Made by a program: the position numbers and the translations under genes. The notes below the pieces were generated by a model. It did not search any database. It saw only the letters and a list, made by a program, of their open reading frames with translations, and had not been told where the DNA came from. From Mycobacterium pinniadriaticum (GTDB lineage: Bacteria; Actinomycetota; Actinomycetes; Mycobacteriales; Mycobacteriaceae), in contig NZ_JAPJDO010000027.1 in assembly GCF_026242045.1 (NCBI RefSeq), positions 21,682-85,681 on the forward strand: a stretch of DNA of 64,000 nucleotides, in the 5' to 3' direction. How positions within the stretch are numbered: position 1 is the first letter of the stretch; every line of letters starts with the position of its first letter. Of this stretch, positions 41,864 to 51,274 are shown piece after piece.

Positions 41864-43338
41864 TCGCGCTGACGGTCGCCGAGATCGCCGAGATCGTCGG
41901 CGGCGAGATCGCCGACATCGGCCCCGCGGACGCCGCCCGGCGGAGGATTACCGGAACCGTCGAATTCGACTCACGGGCCGTCACCGGCGGCGGGCTGTTT
42001 CTGGCGCTGCCCGGGGCGCGCGCCGACGGCCATGACTTCGCCGAGGCCGCCGTCGCCGCCGGTGCCGCCGCGGTGCTCGCAGCCCGGCCGGTCGGAGTGC
42101 CCGCCATCGTCGTACCGCCGGCCGCGGCGGCCGATGCCGAGTCCGGGGTGCTCGAACACGACGTCGACGGCGCCGGCGCGGCCGTGCTGGCCGCGCTCGC
42201 CAGATTGGCCGCGGCGGTCGCCGCCGACCTGGTCGCCGGCGGGCTCACGATCATCGGGGTGACCGGATCGTCGGGCAAGACGTCGACGAAGGACCTCATC
42301 GCCTCGGTGTTGCGACCGCTGGGCGAGGTGGTCGCCCCGCCGGGCTCGTTCAACAACGAGCTGGGTCTGCCGTGGACGGTGCTGAGGGCAGGGCCCGACA
42401 CCGACTATCTGGTGCTGGAGATGTCGGCGCGCCATCCCGGCAACATCGCCGCGCTGGCCGCCATCGCCCCGCCGTCGATCGCGGTGGTGCTCAACGTCGG
42501 CACCGCCCATCTCGGCGAGTTCGGCTCCCGCGAGGCCATTGCGTCCACTAAAGCTGAACTGGTACAAGCTGTTTCGGCTTCCGGGGTGGCGGTTCTCAAC
42601 GCCGACGACCCGATGGTGGCGGCGATGGCGGGCAAGACCGCCGCGCGGGTGGTGCGGGTCGGACAGGCCGAGACCGCGGACGTTCGCGCCATCGACATCG
42701 AACTCGACGACCTGGCCAGGCCGCGCTTCACGCTGGTGACGGGAGCCGGGGAGGTTCCGGTCCAACTGGCCGTGCACGGCGAACACCAGGTCGGCAATGC
42801 GTTGTGCGCGGCCGCGGTGGCCATTGAATGCGGTGCGACACCGGAGCAGGTGGCCGACGCGTTGGCGGCCGCGGGCCCGGCATCCCGGCACCGCATGGAG
42901 GTCTGCACCCGAGCCGACGGGGTGACCGTCGTCAACGACGCTTACAACGCCAACCCCGACTCGATGAAGGCCGGTCTGCAGGCACTGGCCGTGATGGCGC
43001 GGCGCCGCAACCAGCGCAGTTGGGCTGTGCTCGGCGAGATGGCCGAGCTGGGGGACTCCTCGATAACCGAGCATGATCGTGTCGGTCGACTCGCCGTGCG
43101 CTTAGATATCACTCGACTCGTCGTCGTCGGAACCGGGAGGCCCATGAACGCCATGCACCACGGGGCGGTCATGGAGGGATCCTGGGGTTCGGAATCCACC
43201 ATGGTCGACGATGCCGACGCCGCCCTGGAATTGTTGCGGGCCGAGCTGCGGCCCGGGGACGTCGTGCTGGTCAAGGCCTCGAACGCGGCCGGACTCGGAT
43301 CGCTGGCCGAAGCGTTGATAAGCGGAGTCTCCGGATGA
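41860..43338 (+). CDS. murF: UDP-MurNAc-tripeptide : D-Ala-D-Ala ligase MurF
   Basis: This enzyme adds the D-Ala-D-Ala dipeptide to complete the UDP-MurNAc-pentapeptide. The 492 residues have an N-terminal substrate domain (VEFDSRAVTGGGLFLALPG), the ATP loop GVTGSSGKTSTKDLI, NNELGLPWT, the Asn/His-containing LNVGTAHLGEFGS, and a C-terminal domain with NDAYNANPDSMKAGL. The ATG at 41860 overlaps the murE stop and the end overlaps mraY (ATGA), so the three are tightly coupled. Homologue of Rv2157c. Confidence 0.96.
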   Translation: MIALTVAEIAEIVGGEIADIGPADAARRRITGTVEFDSRAVTGGGLFLALPGARADGHDFAEAAVAAGAAAVLAARPVGVPAIVVPPAAAADAESGVLEHDVDGAGAAVLAALARLAAAVAADLVAGGLTIIGVTGSSGKTSTKDLIASVLRPLGEVVAPPGSFNNELGLPWTVLRAGPDTDYLVLEMSARHPGNIAALAAIAPPSIAVVLNVGTAHLGEFGSREAIASTKAELVQAVSASGVAVLNADDPMVAAMAGKTAARVVRVGQAETADVRAIDIELDDLARPRFTLVTGAGEVPVQLAVHGEHQVGNALCAAAVAIECGATPEQVADALAAAGPASRHRMEVCTRADGVTVVNDAYNANPDSMKAGLQALAVMARRRNQRSWAVLGEMAELGDSSITEHDRVGRLAVRLDITRLVVVGTGRPMNAMHHGAVMEGSWGSESTMVDDADAALELLRAELRPGDVVLVKASNAAGLGSLAEALISGVSG

Positions 43339-44414
43339 GGCTGATCCTGATCGCCGTCGGCATCTCGCTGGCGGTGTCGATCCTGCTCACCCCGGCGCTG
43401 ATCAAGCTGTTCACTCGCCAGGGTCTGGGCCACGAGATCCGTGAGGACGGCCCGCCGAGCCACAAGACCAAGCGTGGCACCCCGTCGATGGGTGGCGTGG
43501 CGATCCTCGCCGGCATCTGGGCCGGCTATCTGGGCACCCACCTGGTCGGCCTCGCGCTGGACGGCGACGGCCCGTCGGCATCCGGACTGCTGGTGCTGGG
43601 CCTGGCGACCGCACTGGGTGTGGTCGGTTTCATCGACGACCTGATCAAGATCCGCCGCTCGCGCAACCTGGGCTTGAACAAGACCGCCAAGACCGTCGGG
43701 CAGCTCACCGCTGCCGTGCTGTTCGGCATCCTGGTGCTGCAGTTCCGCAATGCCGACGGGCTGACACCGGGCAGCCCGGAGTTGTCCTATGTGCGTGAGA
43801 TCGCCACCGTCACACTGAGTTCGGTGGTATTCGTGCTGTTCTGCGTGGTCATCGTCAGTGCGTGGTCCAACGCGGTGAACTTCACCGACGGTCTCGACGG
43901 GCTGGCCGGGGGCAGCATGGCGATGGTCAGCGCCGCCTACGTGCTGATCACGTTCTGGCAGTACCGCAACGCCTGTGCGACGGCCCCGGGATTGGGCTGT
44001 TACAACGTGCGCGACCCGCTGGATCTGGCGCTGCTGGCGGCCGCGACGGCCGGAGCATGCATCGGCTTCCTGTGGTGGAATGCCGCACCCGCCAAGATCT
44101 TCATGGGTGACACCGGATCGCTGGCGCTGGGTGGCATGATCGCCGGGCTCTCGGTCACCAGCCGCACCGAGGTACTGGCCGTGGTGCTGGGCGCCTTGTT
44201 CGTCGCCGAGGTGACGTCGGTGGTGGTGCAGATCCTGGCTTTCCGGACGACGGGGCGCCGGGTGTTCCGGATGGCGCCGTTCCACCACCATTTCGAGCTG
44301 GTCGGCTGGGCGGAAACGACGGTGATCATCCGGTTCTGGTTACTCACCGCGATCGCCTGCGGGTTCGGCGTGGCCTTGTTCTACGGCGAGTGGCTGTCGG
44401 CCATCGGCGCCTGA
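43335..44414 (+). CDS. mraY: Phospho-MurNAc-pentapeptide transferase MraY
   Basis: The integral membrane enzyme that makes lipid I from UDP-MurNAc-pentapeptide and decaprenyl phosphate. The 359-residue product has about ten helices with the family's catalytic loops: KRGTPSMGGVAIL, GFIDDLIKIRR (metal-binding Asp pair), NAVNFTDGLDGLAGG, FMGDTGSLALGG and RMAPFHHHFELVGW. The ATG at 43335 overlaps murF. Homologue of Rv2156c. Confidence 0.97.
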   Translation: MRLILIAVGISLAVSILLTPALIKLFTRQGLGHEIREDGPPSHKTKRGTPSMGGVAILAGIWAGYLGTHLVGLALDGDGPSASGLLVLGLATALGVVGFIDDLIKIRRSRNLGLNKTAKTVGQLTAAVLFGILVLQFRNADGLTPGSPELSYVREIATVTLSSVVFVLFCVVIVSAWSNAVNFTDGLDGLAGGSMAMVSAAYVLITFWQYRNACATAPGLGCYNVRDPLDLALLAAATAGACIGFLWWNAAPAKIFMGDTGSLALGGMIAGLSVTSRTEVLAVVLGALFVAEVTSVVVQILAFRTTGRRVFRMAPFHHHFELVGWAETTVIIRFWLLTAIACGFGVALFYGEWLSAIGA

Positions 44415-44415
44415 C

Positions 44416-45873
44416 ATGCGTCTGGCTGAGCTGACCTCAGGGGTGCAGGTTCTGGTGGCCGGCGCCGGCGTCACCGGGCGTGCGGTGGTGGCGGCGTTGG
44501 CGTCCTGGGATGTTCATATCAGGGTCTACGATGACAATGCCGATTCGCTGAAAGTGTTGGCGGCCAACGGTATCGACACTCTCGCGCCTGCTGATGCGGT
44601 GGCCGCGATCGGTGAGTTCACCCTGGTGGTGACCAGTCCGGGATTCCCGCCGACGGCTCCGGTGCTGGCCGCGGCCGCCGCGGCGGGAGTCCCGATCTGG
44701 GGCGACGTCGAGCTGGCCTGGCGCCTGGATGCGGCGGGGCGCTACGGGCCGCCCAAGCGCTGGCTGGTGGTGACCGGCACCAACGGCAAGACCACCACGA
44801 CCTCGATGCTGCACGCCATGCTGGTCGCCGACGGGCGGCGCGCGGCTCTGTGCGGCAATATCGGCGATCCGGTGCTCGACGTGCTGGGTGAACCCGCCGA
44901 CCTACTGGCCGTGGAACTGTCCAGCTTCCAGTTGTTCTGGGCGCCGTCGCTGCGGCCCGAGGCGGGCGCGGTGCTCAACATCGCCGAGGACCACCTCGAC
45001 TGGCACGGCGGGTTCGAGGCCTACGCCGAGGCCAAGGCCCGGGCGCTGACCGGCCGGGTGGCCGTCGTCGGACTCGACGACGGTCCGGCGGCCGCGCTGC
45101 TGCCGAGTGCGCCGGCCCGGGTCAAGGTGGGCTTCCGCCTGGGTGAGCCGGCCCCGGGGGAGCTCGGGGTGCGGCACGGCATGCTCGTCGACCGTGCGTT
45201 CGCCAACTACGTGGAACTGGCGCCCGCAGCCTCCATTTCCGTCGCCGGACGGGTTGGCGTCCTCGACGCGCTCGGCGCGGCCGCGCTGGCCCGGGCGGTC
45301 GATGTCGCGCCGTCCTCGATCGCGGAGGCGCTGGCCGGCTTCCGGGTGGGGCGCCACCGGGCCGAGCGGGTGGCCGTCGTCGACGGTGTCACCTACGTCG
45401 ACGACTCGAAGGCCACCAACCCACACGCCGCCCAGGCTTCGGTGCTGGCCTATCCGCGGGTGGTCTGGGTGGCCGGTGGCCTGCTCAAGGGCGCCTCCGT
45501 CGACGACATGGTCGCCCAGGTCGGGCCTCGGCTGGTCGGAGTGGTGCTGATCGGCCGGGACCGCGCGGTGGTTGCCGACGCGTTATCGCGACACGCGCCG
45601 GATGTCCCCGTCATCGAGGTTGTGACGCGGGAGGATGCTGTGGTGCATGAGACCAATGAGTCAGGTGTTACTCATGAGACTCGAGTGGTCGACTCCTCGG
45701 GGCCCGGCCTGGGTGCCCGGGTCATGACCGAGGCCGTCGCCGCCGCCGCGGGCCTGGCCCGATCCGGCGACACGGTGTTGCTGGCTCCCGCCGGTGCCTC
45801 GTTCGACCAGTTCGCCGGCTATGCGGATCGCGGCGACACGTTCGCCGCCGCCGTGCGCGCCACGGCCCGGTAG
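44416..45873 (+). CDS. murD: UDP-MurNAc-L-alanine : D-glutamate ligase MurD
   Basis: The 485-residue ligase adds D-Glu, the second stem-peptide residue. It shows an N-terminal Rossmann domain (VLVAGAGVTGRAVVAAL), the ATP loop VVTGTNGKTTTTSML, VELSSFQLFW, NIAEDHLDWHGGFEAY and the C-terminal YVDDSKATNPHAA and LLAPAGASFDQFAGYADRGD. Between the last two blocks is a short unusual insert, residues about 411-422 (HETNESGVTHET), encoded by DNA with an 8-base direct repeat. The ATG at 44416 follows mraY by one base. Homologue of Rv2155c. Confidence 0.95.
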   Translation: MRLAELTSGVQVLVAGAGVTGRAVVAALASWDVHIRVYDDNADSLKVLAANGIDTLAPADAVAAIGEFTLVVTSPGFPPTAPVLAAAAAAGVPIWGDVELAWRLDAAGRYGPPKRWLVVTGTNGKTTTTSMLHAMLVADGRRAALCGNIGDPVLDVLGEPADLLAVELSSFQLFWAPSLRPEAGAVLNIAEDHLDWHGGFEAYAEAKARALTGRVAVVGLDDGPAAALLPSAPARVKVGFRLGEPAPGELGVRHGMLVDRAFANYVELAPAASISVAGRVGVLDALGAAALARAVDVAPSSIAEALAGFRVGRHRAERVAVVDGVTYVDDSKATNPHAAQASVLAYPRVVWVAGGLLKGASVDDMVAQVGPRLVGVVLIGRDRAVVADALSRHAPDVPVIEVVTREDAVVHETNESGVTHETRVVDSSGPGLGARVMTEAVAAAAGLARSGDTVLLAPAGASFDQFAGYADRGDTFAAAVRATAR

Positions 45874-45878
45874 CGGCC

Positions 45879-47546
45879 GTGGCCAAGATCCTGTCCCGGC
45901 TGCGCCGTCGCGGCGCGGCGGACACTCCGGACACCCCGGCCTCCGCGGGGGCCGTCGACACCGTCGAGGCCGAGGAGGGCGCCGCCGAGGCCACCGAGGC
46001 GGAAGCCCCGACCGAGCCGGTGTCCACCGACGAGGCGCCGCGCGCGTCCCGGTTCGACGTACACCGCCGGTTCGGCGCCTGGCTGGGCCGGCCGATGACG
46101 TCATTCCACCTGATCATCTCGGTGGCCGCGCTGCTGGTGACGCTCGGTTTGATCATGGTTTTGTCGGCATCGGGAGTGCACTCCTACGACGAGGACGGCT
46201 CGCCGTGGGCGATCTTCGGCCGCCAGGTGCTGTGGACCGTGCTCGGGCTGTTCGGCTTCTGGTTCGCGCTGCGGGTGTCGGTGCGGTTCCTGCGCCGCAC
46301 CGCGTTCTCCGCGTTCGCTGTCACCATCGTCATGCTGGTGTTGGTGCTGATCCCCGGTATCGGCCGGGAGTCCAACGGCACCCGCGGTTGGTTTGTCGTG
46401 GCGGGCCTGTCCATGCAGCCTTCGGAGCTGACCAAGATCGCGTTCGCCATCTGGGGCGCCCACCTGCTGGCGACCCGTCGCATGGAGCGGGCATCGCTGC
46501 GGGAGATGCTGATCCCGTTGATCCCCGCCGCGGTGGTGGCGCTCGCGCTCATCGTCGCCCAGCCCGACCTCGGGCAGACGGTGTCGCTGGGCATCATCCT
46601 GCTGGCCCTGCTCTGGTACGCCGGCCTGCCGCTGAAGGTGTTCGTCAGTTCGCTGGCCGCCGCGGTCGGGGCCGCCGCGGTCCTGGCGGTCTCGGAGGGC
46701 TACCGCTCGGATCGGGTGCGCTCCTGGCTTGACCCCAGCGCAGATACGCAGGGCTCGGGCTACCAGGCCCGCCAGGCCAAGTTCGCACTGGCCAACGGCG
46801 GCGTCTTCGGTGACGGGCTGGGCCAGGGAACCGCGAAATGGAACTACCTGCCCAACGCGCACAACGACTTCATCTTCGCGATCATCGGTGAGGAGCTCGG
46901 CTTCGTCGGCGCGTTCGGGCTGTTGGCCCTGTTCGGGCTGTTCGCCTACACCGGGATGCGGATCGCCCGCCGCTCGGCCGATCCGTTCCTGCGCCTGCTG
47001 ACCGCCACCGCCACCATGTGGGTGGTCGGCCAGGTGTTCATCAACGTCGGCTATGTTATCGGCCTGCTGCCGGTCACCGGCATTCAGCTACCACTCATCT
47101 CCGCGGGTGGAACATCAACGGCGACAACGTTGTTCATGATCGGGCTGATGGCCAACGCCGCCCGCCACGAACCGGAGGCGGTGGCCGCCCTGCGCGCGGG
47201 CCGCGACGACCGGATGAACCGGCTGCTGCGGCTGCCGCTGCCCGCGCCCTACGTCCCGTCGCGGGTGGAGGCGTTGCGCGATCGGTTGCGCTCCAAGCCC
47301 GCGGACAAGTCCGCCCGGCCCGCCAAACCGGTCCGGCCGGCCAAGAAGCCGGTCAAGAAGCCAGCCCGCAAACCCCAACCCGCCCGCGACCGCACGGCGC
47401 TACCTGCCAAAACCCGGACGGCCCAGCGTTCCGCCCGACGCTCAGGGCATCATGGTGACGCTCCGCGAAACAGCGCGCAGCATCCGAATGAGGGAAGTAG
47501 CCGCGCACGGCGGTCCCGCGCATTGGAAGGTCAGCGTTACGGGTGA
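45879..47546 (+). CDS. ftsW: SEDS-family septal glycosyltransferase FtsW
   Basis: The polymerase partner of PbpB at the septum. The 555-residue protein has an acidic N-terminal tail (about 1-70) and ten transmembrane helices. SEDS motifs include GRESNGTRGWFVVAGLSMQPSEL, the catalytic-loop region RVRSWLDP and NAHNDFIFAIIGEELGF. A conserved helix near the end (LPVTGIQLPLISAGGTS) follows. The roughly 110-residue C-terminal tail is strongly basic with Lys-Pro repeats, probably for partner binding. The GTG at 45879 follows the murD stop by 5 bases; the end overlaps murG. Homologue of Rv2154c. Confidence 0.95.
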   Translation: MAKILSRLRRRGAADTPDTPASAGAVDTVEAEEGAAEATEAEAPTEPVSTDEAPRASRFDVHRRFGAWLGRPMTSFHLIISVAALLVTLGLIMVLSASGVHSYDEDGSPWAIFGRQVLWTVLGLFGFWFALRVSVRFLRRTAFSAFAVTIVMLVLVLIPGIGRESNGTRGWFVVAGLSMQPSELTKIAFAIWGAHLLATRRMERASLREMLIPLIPAAVVALALIVAQPDLGQTVSLGIILLALLWYAGLPLKVFVSSLAAAVGAAAVLAVSEGYRSDRVRSWLDPSADTQGSGYQARQAKFALANGGVFGDGLGQGTAKWNYLPNAHNDFIFAIIGEELGFVGAFGLLALFGLFAYTGMRIARRSADPFLRLLTATATMWVVGQVFINVGYVIGLLPVTGIQLPLISAGGTSTATTLFMIGLMANAARHEPEAVAALRAGRDDRMNRLLRLPLPAPYVPSRVEALRDRLRSKPADKSARPAKPVRPAKKPVKKPARKPQPARDRTALPAKTRTAQRSARRSGHHGDAPRNSAQHPNEGSSRARRSRALEGQRYG

Positions 47547-48658
47547 ATGTCTCGGTGTCGGTTGTGCTTGCCGGGGGTGGCACCGCCGGACATGTCGAAC
47601 CGGCGATGGCGGTGGCCGACGCGCTGAGGACGCTTGACCCGACCGTCCGGATCACCGCGTTGGGGACCGCCCGCGGGCTGGAGACCCGGCTGGTGCCCGA
47701 CCGCGGCTACGACCTGGAACTCATCACCCCGGTCCCGCTACCGCGCAAACTCAACGGCGACCTCATGCGCCTACCGATCCGGGTGCGCCGCGCGGTCGCC
47801 GAGACCAGGGCCGTGCTCGACAGCGTCAGGGCCGACGTGGTGATCGGCTTCGGTGGGTATGTCGCCGTTCCCGCCTACCTGGCGGCGCGTCGTCGCATCC
47901 CGGTCGTCGTGCACGAGGCCAACGCGCGTGCCGGTATCGCCAATAAGCTCGGCGCCCGCAGCGCCCGCAAGGTGCTGGCCGCTGTGCCGGACTCGGGATT
48001 GCGGCATGCCGAGGTGGTCGGTATGCCGGTGCGCGCGTCGATCACGACCCTGGACCGGACGGCTCTTCGCGCCCAGGCCCGCGAATACTTCGGCTTCGCC
48101 GACGACGCCACGGTGCTGCTGGTGTTCGGTGGCTCGCAGGGTGCGGCGTCGATCAACCGTGCGGTGTCGGCCGCGGCGGCCGATCTGGCCGCCGCGGGCA
48201 TCGCGGTACTGCATGCTCACGGCCCCAAGAACACCCTCGACCTGCGGACGCCGCGGCCAGGGGACCCGCCCTACGTGGCGGTGCCCTATCTGGACCGGAT
48301 GGACCTGGCGTACGCGGCCGCCGACCTGGCGATCTGCCGGTCCGGGGCGATGACGGTGGCCGAAGTGTCGGCGGTCGGACTGCCCGCGGTCTACGTGCCG
48401 CTGCCGATCGGCAACGGTGAGCAGCGGCTCAACGCACTGCCGGTGGTGGCCCCCGGGGGCGGGCTGCTGGTCGAGGACGCCCAGCTCACTCAGGCGTTCG
48501 TCGCCCGTGAGGTGGCCGGCCTGCTCGCCGATGAGTCGCGGTTGCAGGCGATGACGACCGCCGCCGCACTGGTCGGCCACCGCGACGCCGCCCAGCGGGT
48601 CGCCGAGGTGGCGCTCGACGTGGCGCGGTCGTCATCGACCCGGAAGGGCCGGCGATGA
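47543..48658 (+). CDS. murG: Lipid II synthase MurG
   Basis: The membrane-associated GT28 glycosyltransferase that adds GlcNAc to lipid I. The 371 residues show the first glycine-rich loop AGGGTAGHVEPAMAVADAL, GFGGYVAVPAYLAA, HEANARAGIANK, the second loop FGGSQGAASINRAV and the UDP-GlcNAc site RSGAMTVAEVSAVGLPAVYVPLP. NGEQRLNA follows. The GTG at 47543 overlaps ftsW (GTGA) and the end overlaps murC (ATGA). Homologue of Rv2153c. Confidence 0.96.
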   Translation: MNVSVSVVLAGGGTAGHVEPAMAVADALRTLDPTVRITALGTARGLETRLVPDRGYDLELITPVPLPRKLNGDLMRLPIRVRRAVAETRAVLDSVRADVVIGFGGYVAVPAYLAARRRIPVVVHEANARAGIANKLGARSARKVLAAVPDSGLRHAEVVGMPVRASITTLDRTALRAQAREYFGFADDATVLLVFGGSQGAASINRAVSAAAADLAAAGIAVLHAHGPKNTLDLRTPRPGDPPYVAVPYLDRMDLAYAAADLAICRSGAMTVAEVSAVGLPAVYVPLPIGNGEQRLNALPVVAPGGGLLVEDAQLTQAFVAREVAGLLADESRLQAMTTAAALVGHRDAAQRVAEVALDVARSSSTRKGRR

Positions 48659-50130
48659 CCGTGCCTAAGGGATTGCCGCCGGAACTGCAGCGGGTGCACA
48701 TGGTCGGCATCGGTGGTGCCGGGATGTCCGGTATCGCCCGGATCCTGCTGGATCGCGGTGGCCTGGTGTCGGGATCCGACGCCAAGGAGTCCCGCGGTGT
48801 CGTCGCCCTGCGCGCGCGGGGGGCCGCGATCAGCATCGGCCACGACGCGGCCAACCTCGACCTGCTGCCGGGCGGCGTCACCGCGGTGATCACCACCCAT
48901 GCCGCCATCCCGAAAACCAACCCCGAGCTGGTCGAGGCGCGCAGGCGCGCGATTCCGGTGATCCTGCGGCCGGTGGTACTGGCCAAGCTGATGGCCGGCC
49001 ACCGCACTTTGATGGTCACCGGGACCCACGGCAAGACCACCACCACGTCGATGCTGATCGTCGCACTGCAACACGCCGGCGTGGATCCGTCCTTCGCCGT
49101 CGGCGGTGACCTGGGGGAGGCGGGCACCAACGCGCACCACGGCAGCGGCGACTGTTTCGTCGCCGAGGCCGACGAGAGTGACGGTTCACTGCTGGAGTAC
49201 ACCCCCGACGTGGCGGTGGTGACCAACATCGAAGCCGACCACCTGGACTTCTTCGGTAGCGCGGAGGCCTACAGCGCGGTGTTCGACGCGTTCGTCGAGC
49301 GGCTGGCCCCCGGCGGCGCGCTAGTCGTGTGCGCCGATGATCCCGGTGCGGCCGCGCTGGCCGAACGCAGTGCGGCCCTTGGGGTTCGGGTGCTTCGGTA
49401 TGGCGAAGGCCCGGGTGAGGGACTGGCCGGCGCGCTGGTCGGCTGGGAGCAGCACGGCACCGGTGCGGTCGCCCACATCCAGCTGGCCGGTGAGGCGCAC
49501 CAGCGGGTGATGCGGCTGGCGGTGCCGGGCCGGCACATGGCCCTCAACGCTCTGGCCGCGCTGCTGGCCGCGGTCGAGAGTGGTGCACCGGTGGACGTGG
49601 TGCTCGATGGGCTGGCCGGTTTCGAGGGGGTGCGGCGTCGCTTCGAACTCGTCGGCACCGCCGACGGGGTGCGGATCTTCGACGACTATGCCCATCACCC
49701 TACCGAGGTCAGGGCCGCGCTGACCGCATTGCGGGCGATCGCCCAGCAGGACCGTACCGGCCACCCCACCCTCACCGGCGCCCGTAGCATCGTCGTTTTT
49801 CAACCCCACTTATATTCGCGCACAAAGACTTTCGCGCGTGAGTTCGCTCATGCGCTGGACATCGCCGACGAGGCATTCGTGCTCGACGTCTACGCGGCGC
49901 GCGAGCAGCCGCTGGCCGGGATCAGCGGCGCCACGGTGGCCGAGCACGTCAGAGTGCCGGTGCACTATGTCGCCGACTTCTCGGCGGTCGCCGCACAGGT
50001 TGCGGCCGCGGCCAGGCCGGGTGATGTCGTGGTCACCATGGGCGCCGGCGACGTGACGATGCTCGGCCAGGAGATCCTGACCGCCCTGCATGCCAAGGCG
50101 AACCGGTCGATGCCGGGGGACAACCGGTGA
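48655..50130 (+). CDS. murC: UDP-MurNAc : L-alanine ligase MurC
   Basis: The first amino-acid ligase of the stem peptide, 491 residues. An N-terminal Rossmann loop (VHMVGIGGAGMSGIARILL), the ATP loop VTGTHGKTTTTSMLI, EADESDGSLL, NIEADHLDFFGS and the C-terminal FDDYAHHPTEVRAAL and FQPHLYSRTKTF identify it. The ATG at 48655 overlaps murG; the GTG of ftsQ overlaps its stop. Homologue of Rv2152c. Confidence 0.96.
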   Translation: MTVPKGLPPELQRVHMVGIGGAGMSGIARILLDRGGLVSGSDAKESRGVVALRARGAAISIGHDAANLDLLPGGVTAVITTHAAIPKTNPELVEARRRAIPVILRPVVLAKLMAGHRTLMVTGTHGKTTTTSMLIVALQHAGVDPSFAVGGDLGEAGTNAHHGSGDCFVAEADESDGSLLEYTPDVAVVTNIEADHLDFFGSAEAYSAVFDAFVERLAPGGALVVCADDPGAAALAERSAALGVRVLRYGEGPGEGLAGALVGWEQHGTGAVAHIQLAGEAHQRVMRLAVPGRHMALNALAALLAAVESGAPVDVVLDGLAGFEGVRRRFELVGTADGVRIFDDYAHHPTEVRAALTALRAIAQQDRTGHPTLTGARSIVVFQPHLYSRTKTFAREFAHALDIADEAFVLDVYAAREQPLAGISGATVAEHVRVPVHYVADFSAVAAQVAAAARPGDVVVTMGAGDVTMLGQEILTALHAKANRSMPGDNR

Positions 50131-51089
50131 CCGAGGATGAGGGCGAAGCGCCGCCGATCCTGCCCAAACCGACAAACGGGCAGGAAAGTGCGAGTGACGA
50201 CGGGCAAAACGTCGATCTCGACGCGGAACCGGCAGCGGCCCCGACTCCGAACGGCCCCGAGGAGCCTGACGTCGTCGAGGGGCCTCGCATGCGGGAACGC
50301 CGCGAGCGCGCCGAGCGCCGCGCCGCGCAGGCTCGGGCGACGGCGATCGAAGAGGCCCGCCGGGAGGCGATGCGCAGAGCCCGAGGGCAGACCGTCGCGG
50401 CCCCGAAACCGTTGGGCAAGAGGGCGGTCCGCGGCCTGAAGCTGATCACCTGGCTGATCGTGCTCACGATCGTCAGCGTCGGGTTGGGGCTGGTGCTCTA
50501 CTTCACCCCGCTCATGTCGGCCCGCTCGCTGGTGATCACCGGGATCGGAGCGATCAGCCGCGAGGAGGTCGTCGACGCGGCGAAGGTGACCCTCGGCACA
50601 CCGCTGTTGCAGATCAACACCGACGAGGTCGCCGACCGGGTGGCCGGAATCCGGCGGGTGGCCAGCGCGCGTGTGCAGCGGGAGTACCCGTCGACACTGC
50701 GGATCACCATCGTGGAGCGGATCCCGATCGTGGTGAAGGACTACCCCGACGGTCCGCACCTGTTCGACAAGGACGGCGTGGATTTCGCGACCGCGCCGCC
50801 CCCGCCTGGGCTGCCCTATATCGACGTCGACCACCCTGGTCCCAGCGATCCGCCGACCAAGGCCGCGTTGGAGGTGATGACGGCGCTGCGCCCGGAGGTG
50901 GTGGCTCAGGTCAGCCGGATCGCCGCGCCGTCGGTGGCGTCGGTGACGCTGACACTGACCGACGGTCGCACCGTCGTGTGGGGGACGACCGACCGCACCG
51001 AGGAGAAGGCCGAGAAGCTGGCGGCCCTGCTGACCCAGCCGGGCCACGTCTACGACGTCTCGAGTCCGGATCTGCCGACCGTCAAGTAG
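50127..51089 (+). CDS. ftsQ: Cell division protein FtsQ
   Basis: A bitopic divisome protein of 320 residues. A long charged cytosolic tail (1-105) with an Arg/Ala-rich helix comes first, then a transmembrane helix (about 108-131) and a POTRA domain (about 133-205; ARSLVITGIGAISREEVVDAA, ... LRITIVERIPIVV). A beta domain follows to the C-terminus. It links FtsL/FtsB-type proteins to the septal synthases. The GTG at 50127 overlaps murC. A hairpin follows directly after its stop. Homologue of Rv2151c. Confidence 0.94.
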   Translation: MTEDEGEAPPILPKPTNGQESASDDGQNVDLDAEPAAAPTPNGPEEPDVVEGPRMRERRERAERRAAQARATAIEEARREAMRRARGQTVAAPKPLGKRAVRGLKLITWLIVLTIVSVGLGLVLYFTPLMSARSLVITGIGAISREEVVDAAKVTLGTPLLQINTDEVADRVAGIRRVASARVQREYPSTLRITIVERIPIVVKDYPDGPHLFDKDGVDFATAPPPPGLPYIDVDHPGPSDPPTKAALEVMTALRPEVVAQVSRIAAPSVASVTLTLTDGRTVVWGTTDRTEEKAEKLAALLTQPGHVYDVSSPDLPTVK

Positions 51090-51090
51090 T

Positions 51091-51121
51091 GCGGGCGAGA
51101 ATCGCCGACAAATTCGCCCGC
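51091..51121 (+). terminator. Hairpin after ftsQ (possible weak terminator or attenuator)
   Basis: The perfect 8-base arms GCGGGCGA (51091-51098) and TCGCCCGC (51114-51121) begin one base after the ftsQ stop. The 15-base loop is long and there is no T-run, so termination would be inefficient. It could set the ratio between ftsZ and upstream genes. Confidence 0.45.
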
Positions 51122-51187
51122 GACACGTCGGCGCGCCTCCCCAATCCAGCCCCGACCGGCCATACCGTTCTGGTTGCGCGGCGCTAC

Positions 51188-51193
51188 TTGACA
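51188..51193 (+). promoter_or_regulatory. Candidate -35 element in the ftsQ-ftsZ gap
   Basis: A consensus TTGACA stands alone in the 185-base gap before ftsZ. No good -10 hexamer lies 16-19 bases downstream, so the exact promoter is unclear. A separate ftsZ promoter in this gap is expected from work on mycobacterial ftsZ. A GGTTGA direct repeat lies nearby (51209-51220). Confidence 0.35.
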
Positions 51194-51274
51194 TAACTCT
51201 AAGCCTCTGGTTGAGGTTGAGGGTTTGCCCAGAAGCTCGCAGGACCCGATCCCCACCTGGGAGGAAGACAGACG

